This document shows, one piece after another, positions 6,988-14,475 of a stretch of 18,279 nt of DNA (positions within the stretch are counted from its first letter, which is position 1; the number at the start of each line of letters is the position of its first letter). The notes under the pieces are model-generated. The model had not been told where the DNA came from and did no database searches. It was given only the letters and a program-made list of their open reading frames with translations. Both the position numbers and the translations under genes were made by a program. This DNA is from a gamma proteobacterium symbiont of Bathyaustriella thionipta. GTDB lineage: Bacteria > Pseudomonadota > Gammaproteobacteria > Chromatiales > Chromatiaceae. Location of the stretch: positions 1-18,279 of the forward strand of contig JAHXHF010000241.1 in the NCBI GenBank assembly GCA_025656895.1, given 5' to 3'.

Positions 6988-7106
6988 GGATATTCTGCCA
7001 AAAAAATACGTGATCAACTTCAAAATCAAAGCATAAATCCTGCTATTAGCTGGATATTTTCGACTGCCCGGGCGCATTATCGGCGTACACCGGGGGCGAT
7101 ACTGAT

Positions 7107-7134
7107 CTGGCATCAGGCTAGATTCTGATATATC
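7107..7134 (+). promoter_or_regulatory. Candidate sigma-70 promoter of gltBD (extended -10)
   Basis: CTGGCA (7107-7112, four of six matches to TTGACA), a 16-base spacer, then TATATC (7129-7134) preceded by TGA, which is an extended -10 TGn motif. It would start transcription near 7141, about 120 bases before the gltB ATG. Weak matches are frequent by chance. Confidence 0.3.
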
Positions 7135-7178
7135 CTAGCTGGTTCGATTGAGAAGCAATAACAAACAAGAGTCGGGCC

Positions 7179-7193
7179 TGGCGCATGTTTTGC
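7179..7193 (+). promoter_or_regulatory. Candidate sigma-54 (RpoN) promoter of gltBD
   Basis: TGGCGC-ATGTT-TTGC has the exact GG-N10-GC spacing of -24/-12 promoters and differs from TGGCAC-N5-TTGC by one base. Transcription would begin around 7204-7206, giving a leader of about 57 bases. Nitrogen assimilation genes are classical RpoN/NtrC targets, so location and motif agree. I did not see a convincing NtrC palindrome upstream. Confidence 0.45.
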
Positions 7194-7261
7194 CCTGATT
7201 GTCAGCAAAATGCTTGCAGTCAGCTTGTACGGCCCGGGACAAAATCAGGAAACAGAGTGTA

Positions 7262-10200
7262 ATGAGTCAGCACAGCAGCTTGCCACCCCGCCAGGGCCTA
7301 TACGATCCCGCAAACGAACATGATGCCTGTGGCGTTGGTTTTGTAGCCAGTATTGATGGTCACAAAACCCACGACATTGTACGCCAGGGGCTGAATATCC
7401 TGGACAGGTTGACGCATCGTGGCGCTGTCGGTGCCGATCCGCTGGCGGGTGATGGTGCCGGTATTCTGTTGCAGATGCCGGATCGTTTTTTTCGTGCCGA
7501 ATGTTCCTGGCCTTTACCTCCGGAAGGTGACTACGCGGTTGGTATGCTGTTTCTGCCACCGGATGAGCAGGCCAGTGCCGCAGCCGTTGCAGCGGTTGAG
7601 CAGTTGATAAAGCAGGAAGGACAGTCTCTGCTCGGTTGGCGTAATGTGCCGGTGGACAACGGCGGCCTGGGCGAAAGTGTTAAACCGACCGAGCCGCTGG
7701 TGCGCCAGGTATTTGTGGCAAGGGGTGAAAACTGCCCGGATCAGGATAGCTTTGAACGCAAACTGTTTGTGATTCGTAAGCAGATTGAAAGACAGGTGCG
7801 GGAAGCCGAAATCGAGGGAAAGAAGCATTTTTATTTCAGTTCTTTTTCATCACGTACACTGGTTTACAAAGGTATGTTGCTGGCGTCGCAGGTGGGCAGC
7901 TATTATGCGGATTTGTCCGATGAACTGATGGTTTCTGCCCTGGCGCTGGTGCATCAGCGTTTCTCCACCAACACTTTTCCCACCTGGGATCTGGCGCACC
8001 CGTTCCGCATGATTGCGCACAATGGTGAAATTAACACCTTGCGCGGCAATGTTAACTGGATGGCGGCACGACGACATTCCATGGCTTCCGAAATTCTGGG
8101 CGATGATCTGGATAAGATCTGGCCACTGATTCCGGAAGGCCAGTCTGATTCAGCCTGTTTTGATAACGCGCTGGAACTGCTGGTGGCCGCTGGTTATTCC
8201 ATGGCACATGCCATGATGATGCTGATTCCGGAGGCCTGGGCGGGCAATCCTTTAATGGATGATCAGCGTCGTGCCTTCTACGAATACCATGCCGCTTTGA
8301 TGGAACCCTGGGATGGCCCGGCAGCGGTGGCCTTTACCGATGGTCGGCAGATTGGCGCAACCCTGGATCGTAATGGCCTGCGCCCGGCACGTTATCTGAT
8401 TACCGATGACAATCTGGTGGTTATGGCCTCGGAAATGGGTGTGCTGGATATTCCCGAAGAAAAAATTGTGCGCAAATGGCGTTTGCAGCCGGGCAAGATG
8501 TTTCTCATTGATATGCAGCAGGGCCGTATCATTGATGACGCGGAACTGAAATCCGAACTGGCGGCCGCCAGGCCTTATGCTGATTGGCTGACACAAAGCC
8601 AGATTCAGCTGGACAAACTGCAGGATGAAGTCGTCCCCATGAATTTGCCGGCGGAAACCCTGCTGGATCGGCAGCAGGCTTTCGGCTATAGCCAGGAAGA
8701 CATCAAGTTTTTACTGACGCCCATGATTCTGGCGGGTCAGGAAGCCACCGGTTCTATGGGTGCGGATAATCCTCCGGCGGTTCTTTCATCACGCGCCAAA
8801 CATCTATCCAATTATTTTCAGCAGAATTTTGCTCAGGTTACCAATCCGCCGATTGATCCGATTCGTGAAGAACTGGTGATGTCACTGGTTTCACTGATTG
8901 GCCCGCGCCCCAATCTGCTGGGTGACTATAAAACCGACAGTCACATGCGTCTGGAAGTCTGCCAGCCGGTTTTGAGTAATGCCGATATGGAACGTATTCG
9001 CGGTATTGCGAATCGCAGTCAGGGAGCTTTTCGAACCTGTACGCTGGATATCTGTTACGCCGTGAAGGATGGCGCGGAAGGTATGCAACCCGCTTTGCAG
9101 GCACTTTGCGAACAGGCTGAAAAGGCGGTACAGGATGGCTTTAACATTCTGCTTATTTCAGACAAGGCGATGGATGCCGATCATATAGCCATCCCGTCCC
9201 TGCTGGCCACCTCGGCTATTCATCATCATCTGATCCAGGCCGGTCTGCGTACCGAAACCGGGCTGGTGGTGGAAACCGGCGCGGCCATTGAAGTACATCA
9301 TTTTGCCGCACTGGCAGGCTATGGCGCGGAAGCCATTAACCCTTATCTGGCCTTTGAAACCATCGATTCCATTTGCCCGCATCTGCCGCAGGAATTAACC
9401 GTGGATGAGGCGCACAAGCGCTTTATCAAAGGCATTGGTAAAGGCCTGAAAAAAGTTATGTCCAAGATGGGTATTTCCACCTATCAGTCTTATTGCGGCG
9501 CGCAAATTTTTGACGCGGTGGGCTTGTCCAGTGCTTTTGTTGAACAATATTTCAGAGGCACCAGCAGCACCATTGAAGGGGTCGGATTGCCGCAGGTCGC
9601 GCAGGAAGCCCTGCAGTGGCATTACAATGCCTGGGGGGATGCGCCCATCTATCGCAAGCATCTGGATGTGGGTGGCGATTATGCCTTCCGTCTGCGCGGT
9701 GAAGCGCATGTGTGGACACCGGACAGTATCAGCAAACTGCAGCATTCCTGCCGTGCCAATGATGCCAAAACTTTTGCCGAGTTCAGTCGCCTGATAGATG
9801 AGCAGAATGAAAAACTGCTGACTTTGCGCGGCTTGTTTGAATTTAATTTTGCCGCACAGGCGCTGCCTCTGGATGAGGTTGAATCTGCGCAGGATATTGT
9901 TAAACGCTTCGCCACCGGCGCTATGTCTTTCGGTTCTATTTCAGAAGAAGCGCATTCAACCCTGGCGATTGCCATGAACCGTATTGGCGGCAAATCCAAT
10001 ACCGGTGAAGGCGGTGAAGAAGGCGCGCGTTTCAAACCTCTGCCGGATGGTTCCATGAACCCGCAGCGTTCCGCTATCAAGCAGGTGGCTTCCGGGCGTT
10101 TTGGTGTAACCAGTGAATATCTGGTGAACGCGGATGATATCCAGATCAAAATGGCGCAGGGAGCCAAACCCGGTGAGGGCGGTCAGTTGCCGGGACACAA

Positions 10201-11905
10201 GGTCAATCAGCAGATTGCCCGGGTGCGGCATTCTACCCCCGGCGTGGGGCTGATTTCTCCGCCACCGCATCATGATATTTATTCTATCGAAGATCTGGCG
10301 CAACTTATTCATGACCTGAAAAACGTCAATCCACAGGCACGTATCAGTGTCAAACTGGTGTCTGAAGTGGGCGTAGGTACGGTGGCTGCGGGTGTTTCCA
10401 AGGCACATGCCGACCATGTAACCATTTCCGGCTATGACGGTGGCACCGGTGCTTCTCCGCTGACCTCTATCAAGCACGCCGGTTCGCCCTGGGAAATCGG
10501 TCTGGCTGAAACGCATCAGACGCTGGTGCTGAACCGTCTGCGCAGCCGTATTGTGGTACAGGCCGATGGTGGCCTGCGTAGCGGTCGTGATGTGGTGATT
10601 GCGGCTTTACTGGGTGCGGATGAATTTGGTTTTGCCACCGCGCCATTGATTGTTGAAGGCTGCCTGATGATGCGCAAATGCCATCTCAATACCTGTCCGG
10701 TGGGCGTAGCCACGCAAGACCCGGAACTGCGCAAACGCTTCACTGGCAAGCCGGAACATGTGGTGAACTACTTTTTCTTTATAGCCGAGGAAATACGTCA
10801 GCTCATGGCGAAACTGGGCTATCGCAAGCTGGATGACATGATTGGTCAATCGCAGCATCTGGATATGCGCAAGGCCATTTCTCACTGGAAAGCCTGCGGT
10901 CTGGATTACAGCCGTTTGCTGACCAAACCGCAAGCGGTGGAAGGTGATACGGTTTTTTGCAGTCAAAGCCAGGATCATGGTCTTGATAAAGCGATTGATC
11001 ATGAGTTAATTCGTCAGGCCATGCCGGCTTTGGAAGAGGGCAGGCCGGTCAGTTTTGAAATCGACATTCATAATTACAATCGCTGCTTCGGTACTATGCT
11101 GGGTGGTGAAGTGGCTCGCCGTTATGGTCTGGGCGGTTTGCCGGATGACAGCATTCATATCAAGGTGCGGGGTACGGCCGGGCAGAGTTTCGGTGCCTGG
11201 GTATCCAAAGGCATTACGCTGGAACTGGCCGGTGAAGGTAATGATTATGTCGGCAAAGGACTGTCCGGTGGCCGCCTGGTTATCTATCCGCCGGCAGAAT
11301 CGGCCATAGGCGCAGCGGACAATAATATGATTGTCGGCAACACGGTTCTGTACGGTGCCATTTCCGGTGAATGTTATTTTAATGGTGTGGCCGGAGAGCG
11401 TTTCGCGGTACGTAATTCAGGTGCCAGCGCGGTGATTGAAGGTGTCGGCGATCACGGTTGTGAATACATGACCGGCGGTATCGTGGTGTGTCTGGGACAG
11501 ACCGGACGCAATTTTGCAGCCGGCATGTCCGGTGGTATTGCCTATGTGCTGGATGAAGCGGGTGATTTTGAAAGCCGCTGCAACCTGGCCATGGTGGAAC
11601 TTGAGCCGGTGACGCAGGAGGCGGATGCTCTGGAAGAGCTGGATCATCAGGGAGCGGATATGGAAACCCACGGCCGGGTGGATGTCAGTCACGATATGAC
11701 CCGTTTTGATGCGGTGCGTCTGCGTCAGTTGATTGAGCAACATCGGCATTACACCAACAGTGAGCGGGCAGGCTATATTCTGGATCACTGGGATGATCTG
11801 CTACCGAAATTTGTCAAGGTTATGCCGGTGGATTATCGTCGTGCGCTGATGGAAATGCAGCAACAACAAGCCGCCGCCAATACTCAACATCAGGGGAGCC
11901 ATTAA
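7262..11905 (+). CDS. gltB: Glutamate synthase (NADPH) large (alpha) subunit
   Basis: Catalyses transfer of the glutamine amide to 2-oxoglutarate giving two glutamates, the second half of the GS-GOGAT ammonia assimilation route; cytosolic, works with GltD. 1547 residues from ATG 7262, the normal length. Order: a 22-residue propeptide; the class II amidotransferase with Cys23 (HDACGVGF) as the future N-terminal nucleophile; the central linking domain; the FMN synthase domain with AKPGEGGQLPGHK near residue 970; 3Fe-4S ligands C1134, C1140, C1145 (CLMMRKCHLNTC); and the C-terminal GXGXG beta-helix from about residue 1300 (GTAGQSFGAW, GLSGGRLVIYPP). TTG 7199 in frame would add 21 unlike residues and is rejected. 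The ribosome site is weak: AGGA 11 bases or AGAG 4 bases before ATG. gltD follows after two bases, so the two are one operon. Confidence 0.97.
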   Translation: MSQHSSLPPRQGLYDPANEHDACGVGFVASIDGHKTHDIVRQGLNILDRLTHRGAVGADPLAGDGAGILLQMPDRFFRAECSWPLPPEGDYAVGMLFLPPDEQASAAAVAAVEQLIKQEGQSLLGWRNVPVDNGGLGESVKPTEPLVRQVFVARGENCPDQDSFERKLFVIRKQIERQVREAEIEGKKHFYFSSFSSRTLVYKGMLLASQVGSYYADLSDELMVSALALVHQRFSTNTFPTWDLAHPFRMIAHNGEINTLRGNVNWMAARRHSMASEILGDDLDKIWPLIPEGQSDSACFDNALELLVAAGYSMAHAMMMLIPEAWAGNPLMDDQRRAFYEYHAALMEPWDGPAAVAFTDGRQIGATLDRNGLRPARYLITDDNLVVMASEMGVLDIPEEKIVRKWRLQPGKMFLIDMQQGRIIDDAELKSELAAARPYADWLTQSQIQLDKLQDEVVPMNLPAETLLDRQQAFGYSQEDIKFLLTPMILAGQEATGSMGADNPPAVLSSRAKHLSNYFQQNFAQVTNPPIDPIREELVMSLVSLIGPRPNLLGDYKTDSHMRLEVCQPVLSNADMERIRGIANRSQGAFRTCTLDICYAVKDGAEGMQPALQALCEQAEKAVQDGFNILLISDKAMDADHIAIPSLLATSAIHHHLIQAGLRTETGLVVETGAAIEVHHFAALAGYGAEAINPYLAFETIDSICPHLPQELTVDEAHKRFIKGIGKGLKKVMSKMGISTYQSYCGAQIFDAVGLSSAFVEQYFRGTSSTIEGVGLPQVAQEALQWHYNAWGDAPIYRKHLDVGGDYAFRLRGEAHVWTPDSISKLQHSCRANDAKTFAEFSRLIDEQNEKLLTLRGLFEFNFAAQALPLDEVESAQDIVKRFATGAMSFGSISEEAHSTLAIAMNRIGGKSNTGEGGEEGARFKPLPDGSMNPQRSAIKQVASGRFGVTSEYLVNADDIQIKMAQGAKPGEGGQLPGHKVNQQIARVRHSTPGVGLISPPPHHDIYSIEDLAQLIHDLKNVNPQARISVKLVSEVGVGTVAAGVSKAHADHVTISGYDGGTGASPLTSIKHAGSPWEIGLAETHQTLVLNRLRSRIVVQADGGLRSGRDVVIAALLGADEFGFATAPLIVEGCLMMRKCHLNTCPVGVATQDPELRKRFTGKPEHVVNYFFFIAEEIRQLMAKLGYRKLDDMIGQSQHLDMRKAISHWKACGLDYSRLLTKPQAVEGDTVFCSQSQDHGLDKAIDHELIRQAMPALEEGRPVSFEIDIHNYNRCFGTMLGGEVARRYGLGGLPDDSIHIKVRGTAGQSFGAWVSKGITLELAGEGNDYVGKGLSGGRLVIYPPAESAIGAADNNMIVGNTVLYGAISGECYFNGVAGERFAVRNSGASAVIEGVGDHGCEYMTGGIVVCLGQTGRNFAAGMSGGIAYVLDEAGDFESRCNLAMVELEPVTQEADALEELDHQGADMETHGRVDVSHDMTRFDAVRLRQLIEQHRHYTNSERAGYILDHWDDLLPKFVKVMPVDYRRALMEMQQQQAAANTQHQGSH

Positions 11906-11907
11906 TC

Positions 11908-13362
11908 ATGGGTAAGCCAACAGGATTCATGGAGTACGATCGTCAGGATCGTCATTACGCGCCCATATCGGATCGGGTTTCCAACTATCAGGAATTCATG
12001 GTTGAACTGTCTGATGGTCAGCTGAGCGAACAGGGTGCCCGCTGCATGGATTGCGGCATTCCTTTTTGTCATCAGGGTTGTCCGGTCAATAACATCATTC
12101 CGGACTGGAATGATCTGGTGTTTCGCGGCGACTGGCAGGCTGCGCTGGATGTATTGCACAGCACCAATAACTTTCCGGAATTTACCGGCCGAATTTGCCC
12201 GGCTCCCTGTGAGGCTGCCTGTACCCTGAATCTGGACGATGCGCCGGTCACGATCAAAACCATTGAACATGCCATTGTGGAAAAAGGCTGGCAACACGGC
12301 TGGATTGTCCCGCAAGCGGCTGCGCATAAAAGCGGTAAAAGCGTGGCCGTGGTCGGCTCAGGCCCGGCGGGTCTGGCTTGTGCCCAGCAACTGGCCAGAG
12401 CCGGACATGCGGTAAGCGTATTTGAACGCCAGGATCGTATCGGTGGTTTGCTGCGTTACGGTATTCCGGATTTCAAGCTGGACAAGCAGGTCATAGACCG
12501 GCGTCTGGCGCAGATGCGTACCGAAGGGGTTGAATTTCACGTAAACGCGCATATTGGCAGCGATATTCCGGTTGCCCGTCTGCTGCAGGATTTTGATGCT
12601 GTGGCACTGACCGGTGGCTCGGAGCAGCCGCGTGATCTGCCCATTGACGGCCGCGAGTTGCAGGGTGTGCATTTTGCCATGGATTTTCTGCGCGCCAACA
12701 GTAAACGGGTGCAGGGCGCAGAGCTTGAAGAGGATGAGTTTATCAGTACGGAAGGCAAGCATGTGGTGGTCATCGGCGGTGGTGATACCGGTTCGGACTG
12801 CATCGGCACTTCCATTCGGCAGGGCGCGCTCAGCGTGACCCAGATCGAAATCATGCCGCAGCCGCCGGAGAAAGAAAACAAGGCGCTGGTGTGGCCCAAC
12901 TGGCCGAACAAGATGCGTACTTCCAGTTCGCAGGAAGAAGGCTGCGAACGGATGTGGTCGGTGGCCAGTAAAGGTTTTGTGGATGATGGACAGGGGCATG
13001 TGAAAGCCCTGCGCTGTATCAAGGTTGACTGGCAGCAGGATGCGGATGGCAACTGGCAGATGACTGAAATCGAAGGTTCAGAATTTGAATTACAGGCGGA
13101 ACGGGTATTCCTCGCCATGGGTTTTGTGCATCCAGTGCATAGCGGTATGATCGAAGAACTGGGTGTGGAACTGGACGAACGTGGTAATGTAAAAGGCAGT
13201 ACCGATGGACAGGAGGCTTATAAGACCTCTATTGAGCGAGTGTTTGCGGCGGGCGATATGCGTCGCGGTCAATCGCTGGTAGTCTGGGCCATTCGTGAAG
13301 GCCGGCAATGCGCCCGTTCGATGGATGAATATCTGATGGGCTGCAGCGATCTGCCGCGCTGA
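11908..13362 (+). CDS. gltD: Glutamate synthase small (beta) subunit
   Basis: NADPH-oxidising partner of GltB: electrons pass from NADPH through FAD and 4Fe-4S clusters to FMN in the large subunit. 484 residues, normal length. N-terminal Fe-S domain has C46, C49, C54, C58 (CMDCGIPFCHQGCP) and C97, C101, C105 (CPAPCEAAC). FAD Rossmann motif VVGSGPAGLACAQQLARAG (about 148-166), followed by RIGGLLRYGIPDFKLDK. NADPH-binding motif VVVIGGGDTGSDCIG (about 283-297). C-terminal FAD contact AAGDMRRGQSLVVWAIREG. The start is certain: AGGGGAG lies about 9 bases upstream and the gltB stop is two bases before. The neighbour gltB confirms it is GltD rather than one of the similar pyrimidine- or sulfur-reductase subunits. 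Confidence 0.97.
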   Translation: MGKPTGFMEYDRQDRHYAPISDRVSNYQEFMVELSDGQLSEQGARCMDCGIPFCHQGCPVNNIIPDWNDLVFRGDWQAALDVLHSTNNFPEFTGRICPAPCEAACTLNLDDAPVTIKTIEHAIVEKGWQHGWIVPQAAAHKSGKSVAVVGSGPAGLACAQQLARAGHAVSVFERQDRIGGLLRYGIPDFKLDKQVIDRRLAQMRTEGVEFHVNAHIGSDIPVARLLQDFDAVALTGGSEQPRDLPIDGRELQGVHFAMDFLRANSKRVQGAELEEDEFISTEGKHVVVIGGGDTGSDCIGTSIRQGALSVTQIEIMPQPPEKENKALVWPNWPNKMRTSSSQEEGCERMWSVASKGFVDDGQGHVKALRCIKVDWQQDADGNWQMTEIEGSEFELQAERVFLAMGFVHPVHSGMIEELGVELDERGNVKGSTDGQEAYKTSIERVFAAGDMRRGQSLVVWAIREGRQCARSMDEYLMGCSDLPR

Positions 13363-13370
13363 GCTTTTTT
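13344..13370 (+). terminator. Weak stem-loop with T-run at the end of gltD
   Basis: CAGCG (13344-13348) pairs with CGCTG (13357-13361), over an 8-base loop, and six T (13365-13370) follow after three bases. The stem is only 5 bp and covers the gltD stop codon. It could partly terminate the gltBD message before the downstream membrane-protein gene, which begins 24 bases after the stop. Confidence 0.35.
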
Positions 13371-13386
13371 CTAAAGAGAAACTATT

Positions 13387-14367
13387 ATGTTGCAAAATGG
13401 AATGGATAGCCCCCTGATTCTGCTGGCTGGATTGCTCATTGGCCTGCTGCTGATTGTTTTGCCCATTATGCTGGCCGCCAAAATGTTAAAAGCCAGACGC
13501 TATGGCTTCGGCTGGGCCTTGCTGGCTTTTCTATTGGCCGGGCTTATCTCCATTCTGGCCTATCTGCTATTAGGCCTGGTCGCGGGCATAGCCGGTTTGC
13601 CGAATTTTCTGGTCGGCCTGCTGTCATTGCTTATCAGTCTGTGGGCGGCCGCTTTTGCTTACGCGAAAATGTTGCGCAGCAGTCAACTGACCGGTCTGGG
13701 TATTTATTTAATATCCACTGTAATGCAGATTATTCTGTATATCGCTATTTTAACGGCCCTGTTGTTCAGCTCTGGAATGAGCATGGATCAGGCCAAATCT
13801 CAAATACAGCAGATGCTTGATAAGGAAAAAATTACAGCCCTGCATAATCTGGATCAGGCCGGACTGGCGGTTTGTGCCTGTGGAGAGGATGCACAGTGCG
13901 CACAGGATGCCATGCAGAATTATTCTGTGATGCTGGCGCAGGTGCAAACCCAGGAATACTATATCGAGATTCAAAATACGGTGCACAATTACACCGGTGC
14001 AGCCGAACAATGTGAACGTGATGCGTCTGCCAGCAAGCTAACCACAGACTCCGAGGCTGGTGAACAGGCGGTGTCCGGAGCCGCACAGGCCGCCGATGAG
14101 AAAGTCCCTGCGAAGCAACCCAAGAGTATAAGCCGGCTGGTTTATAAAGAAGTCAGTTTGCAGAAACTGCATGACTATGAAAATTACCCGGTTCGATTGA
14201 CCACCCGTGACGGAGATGTACAGGAAGGACGGCTGGAATTTGGTCTGGGTAAGGATGTGGTGCTGGATCAAGCGGTAAAGGGTGGTACGTTTTCGCCGCA
14301 CCTGAGCCTGGAAAATATCGCTAAACTGGAGGTCCAGGTTCGCGAAGAAGTTATTATTCCGGAATAA
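13387..14367 (+). CDS. Uncharacterised four-helix membrane protein with C-terminal possible Sm-like domain
   Basis: 326 residues, not recognised as a named family. Four strongly hydrophobic segments at about 8-31, 41-68, 71-94 and 103-127 form a compact N-terminal membrane domain with short basic loops (KMLKARR). Then comes a soluble region with a helix-forming stretch and four cysteines (C163, C165, C171, C209; CACGEDAQC), an Ala/Glu/Ser-rich linker (about 210-245), and a C-terminal domain (258-320). That last part, YPVRLTTRDGDVQEGRLEF with DVVLDQ and LSLENIAKLEV, has the strand pattern of a small Sm/LSm-type barrel (hydrophobic-V-x-L-x-x-x-x-G). This is a pattern-level resemblance only. AGAGAA lies 6 bases before ATG. 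It follows gltD by 24 bases and precedes rep, in the same direction; a functional link to either is unproven. Confidence 0.75.
   Translation: MLQNGMDSPLILLAGLLIGLLLIVLPIMLAAKMLKARRYGFGWALLAFLLAGLISILAYLLLGLVAGIAGLPNFLVGLLSLLISLWAAAFAYAKMLRSSQLTGLGIYLISTVMQIILYIAILTALLFSSGMSMDQAKSQIQQMLDKEKITALHNLDQAGLAVCACGEDAQCAQDAMQNYSVMLAQVQTQEYYIEIQNTVHNYTGAAEQCERDASASKLTTDSEAGEQAVSGAAQAADEKVPAKQPKSISRLVYKEVSLQKLHDYENYPVRLTTRDGDVQEGRLEFGLGKDVVLDQAVKGGTFSPHLSLENIAKLEVQVREEVIIPE
14354..14367. repeat. 14-bp perfect palindrome at the end of the membrane-protein gene
   Basis: TTATTCCGGAATAA is fully self-complementary and ends exactly on the TAA stop codon. A second small hairpin, CCGGC (14382-14386) with GCCGG (14395-14399), follows. 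No T-run is present after either. They may form a 3'-end structure in the 108-base gap before rep. Confidence 0.4.
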
Positions 14368-14475
14368 GCCATACTTCTACCCCGGCGTCAGACTGCCGGA
14401 TAGCGGCTGTCAGTGTGTTCTTGCGCCCGGCCAAATATTCTTTTCGAGGCCATCCAACTCAGGATTTCAGTATCT

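Noticed and set aside
7022..7034. IHF-like site AATCAAAGCATAA between the dynamin gene and gltB
   Set aside because: It has a mismatch in the conserved TTR part and such matches are frequent in AT-rich DNA; not enough to claim a site.
7199..7261. TTG-started N-terminal extension of GltB
   Set aside because: The extra residues do not resemble the family, and the candidate transcription start from the sigma-54 motif (about 7204) lies downstream of this TTG.
9956..10516. Minus-strand open frame of 186 codons opposite gltB
   Set aside because: Antisense to the FMN-domain coding region of GltB; no independent evidence of coding.
12358..12999. Minus-strand open frame of 213 codons opposite gltD
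   Set aside because: Antisense to the FAD and NADPH binding regions of GltD; shadow frame.
14413..14475. GTG-started N-terminal extension of Rep
   Set aside because: The 21 added residues (Cys/Arg/Ile-rich) do not align with Rep proteins, which begin just before the Q motif.
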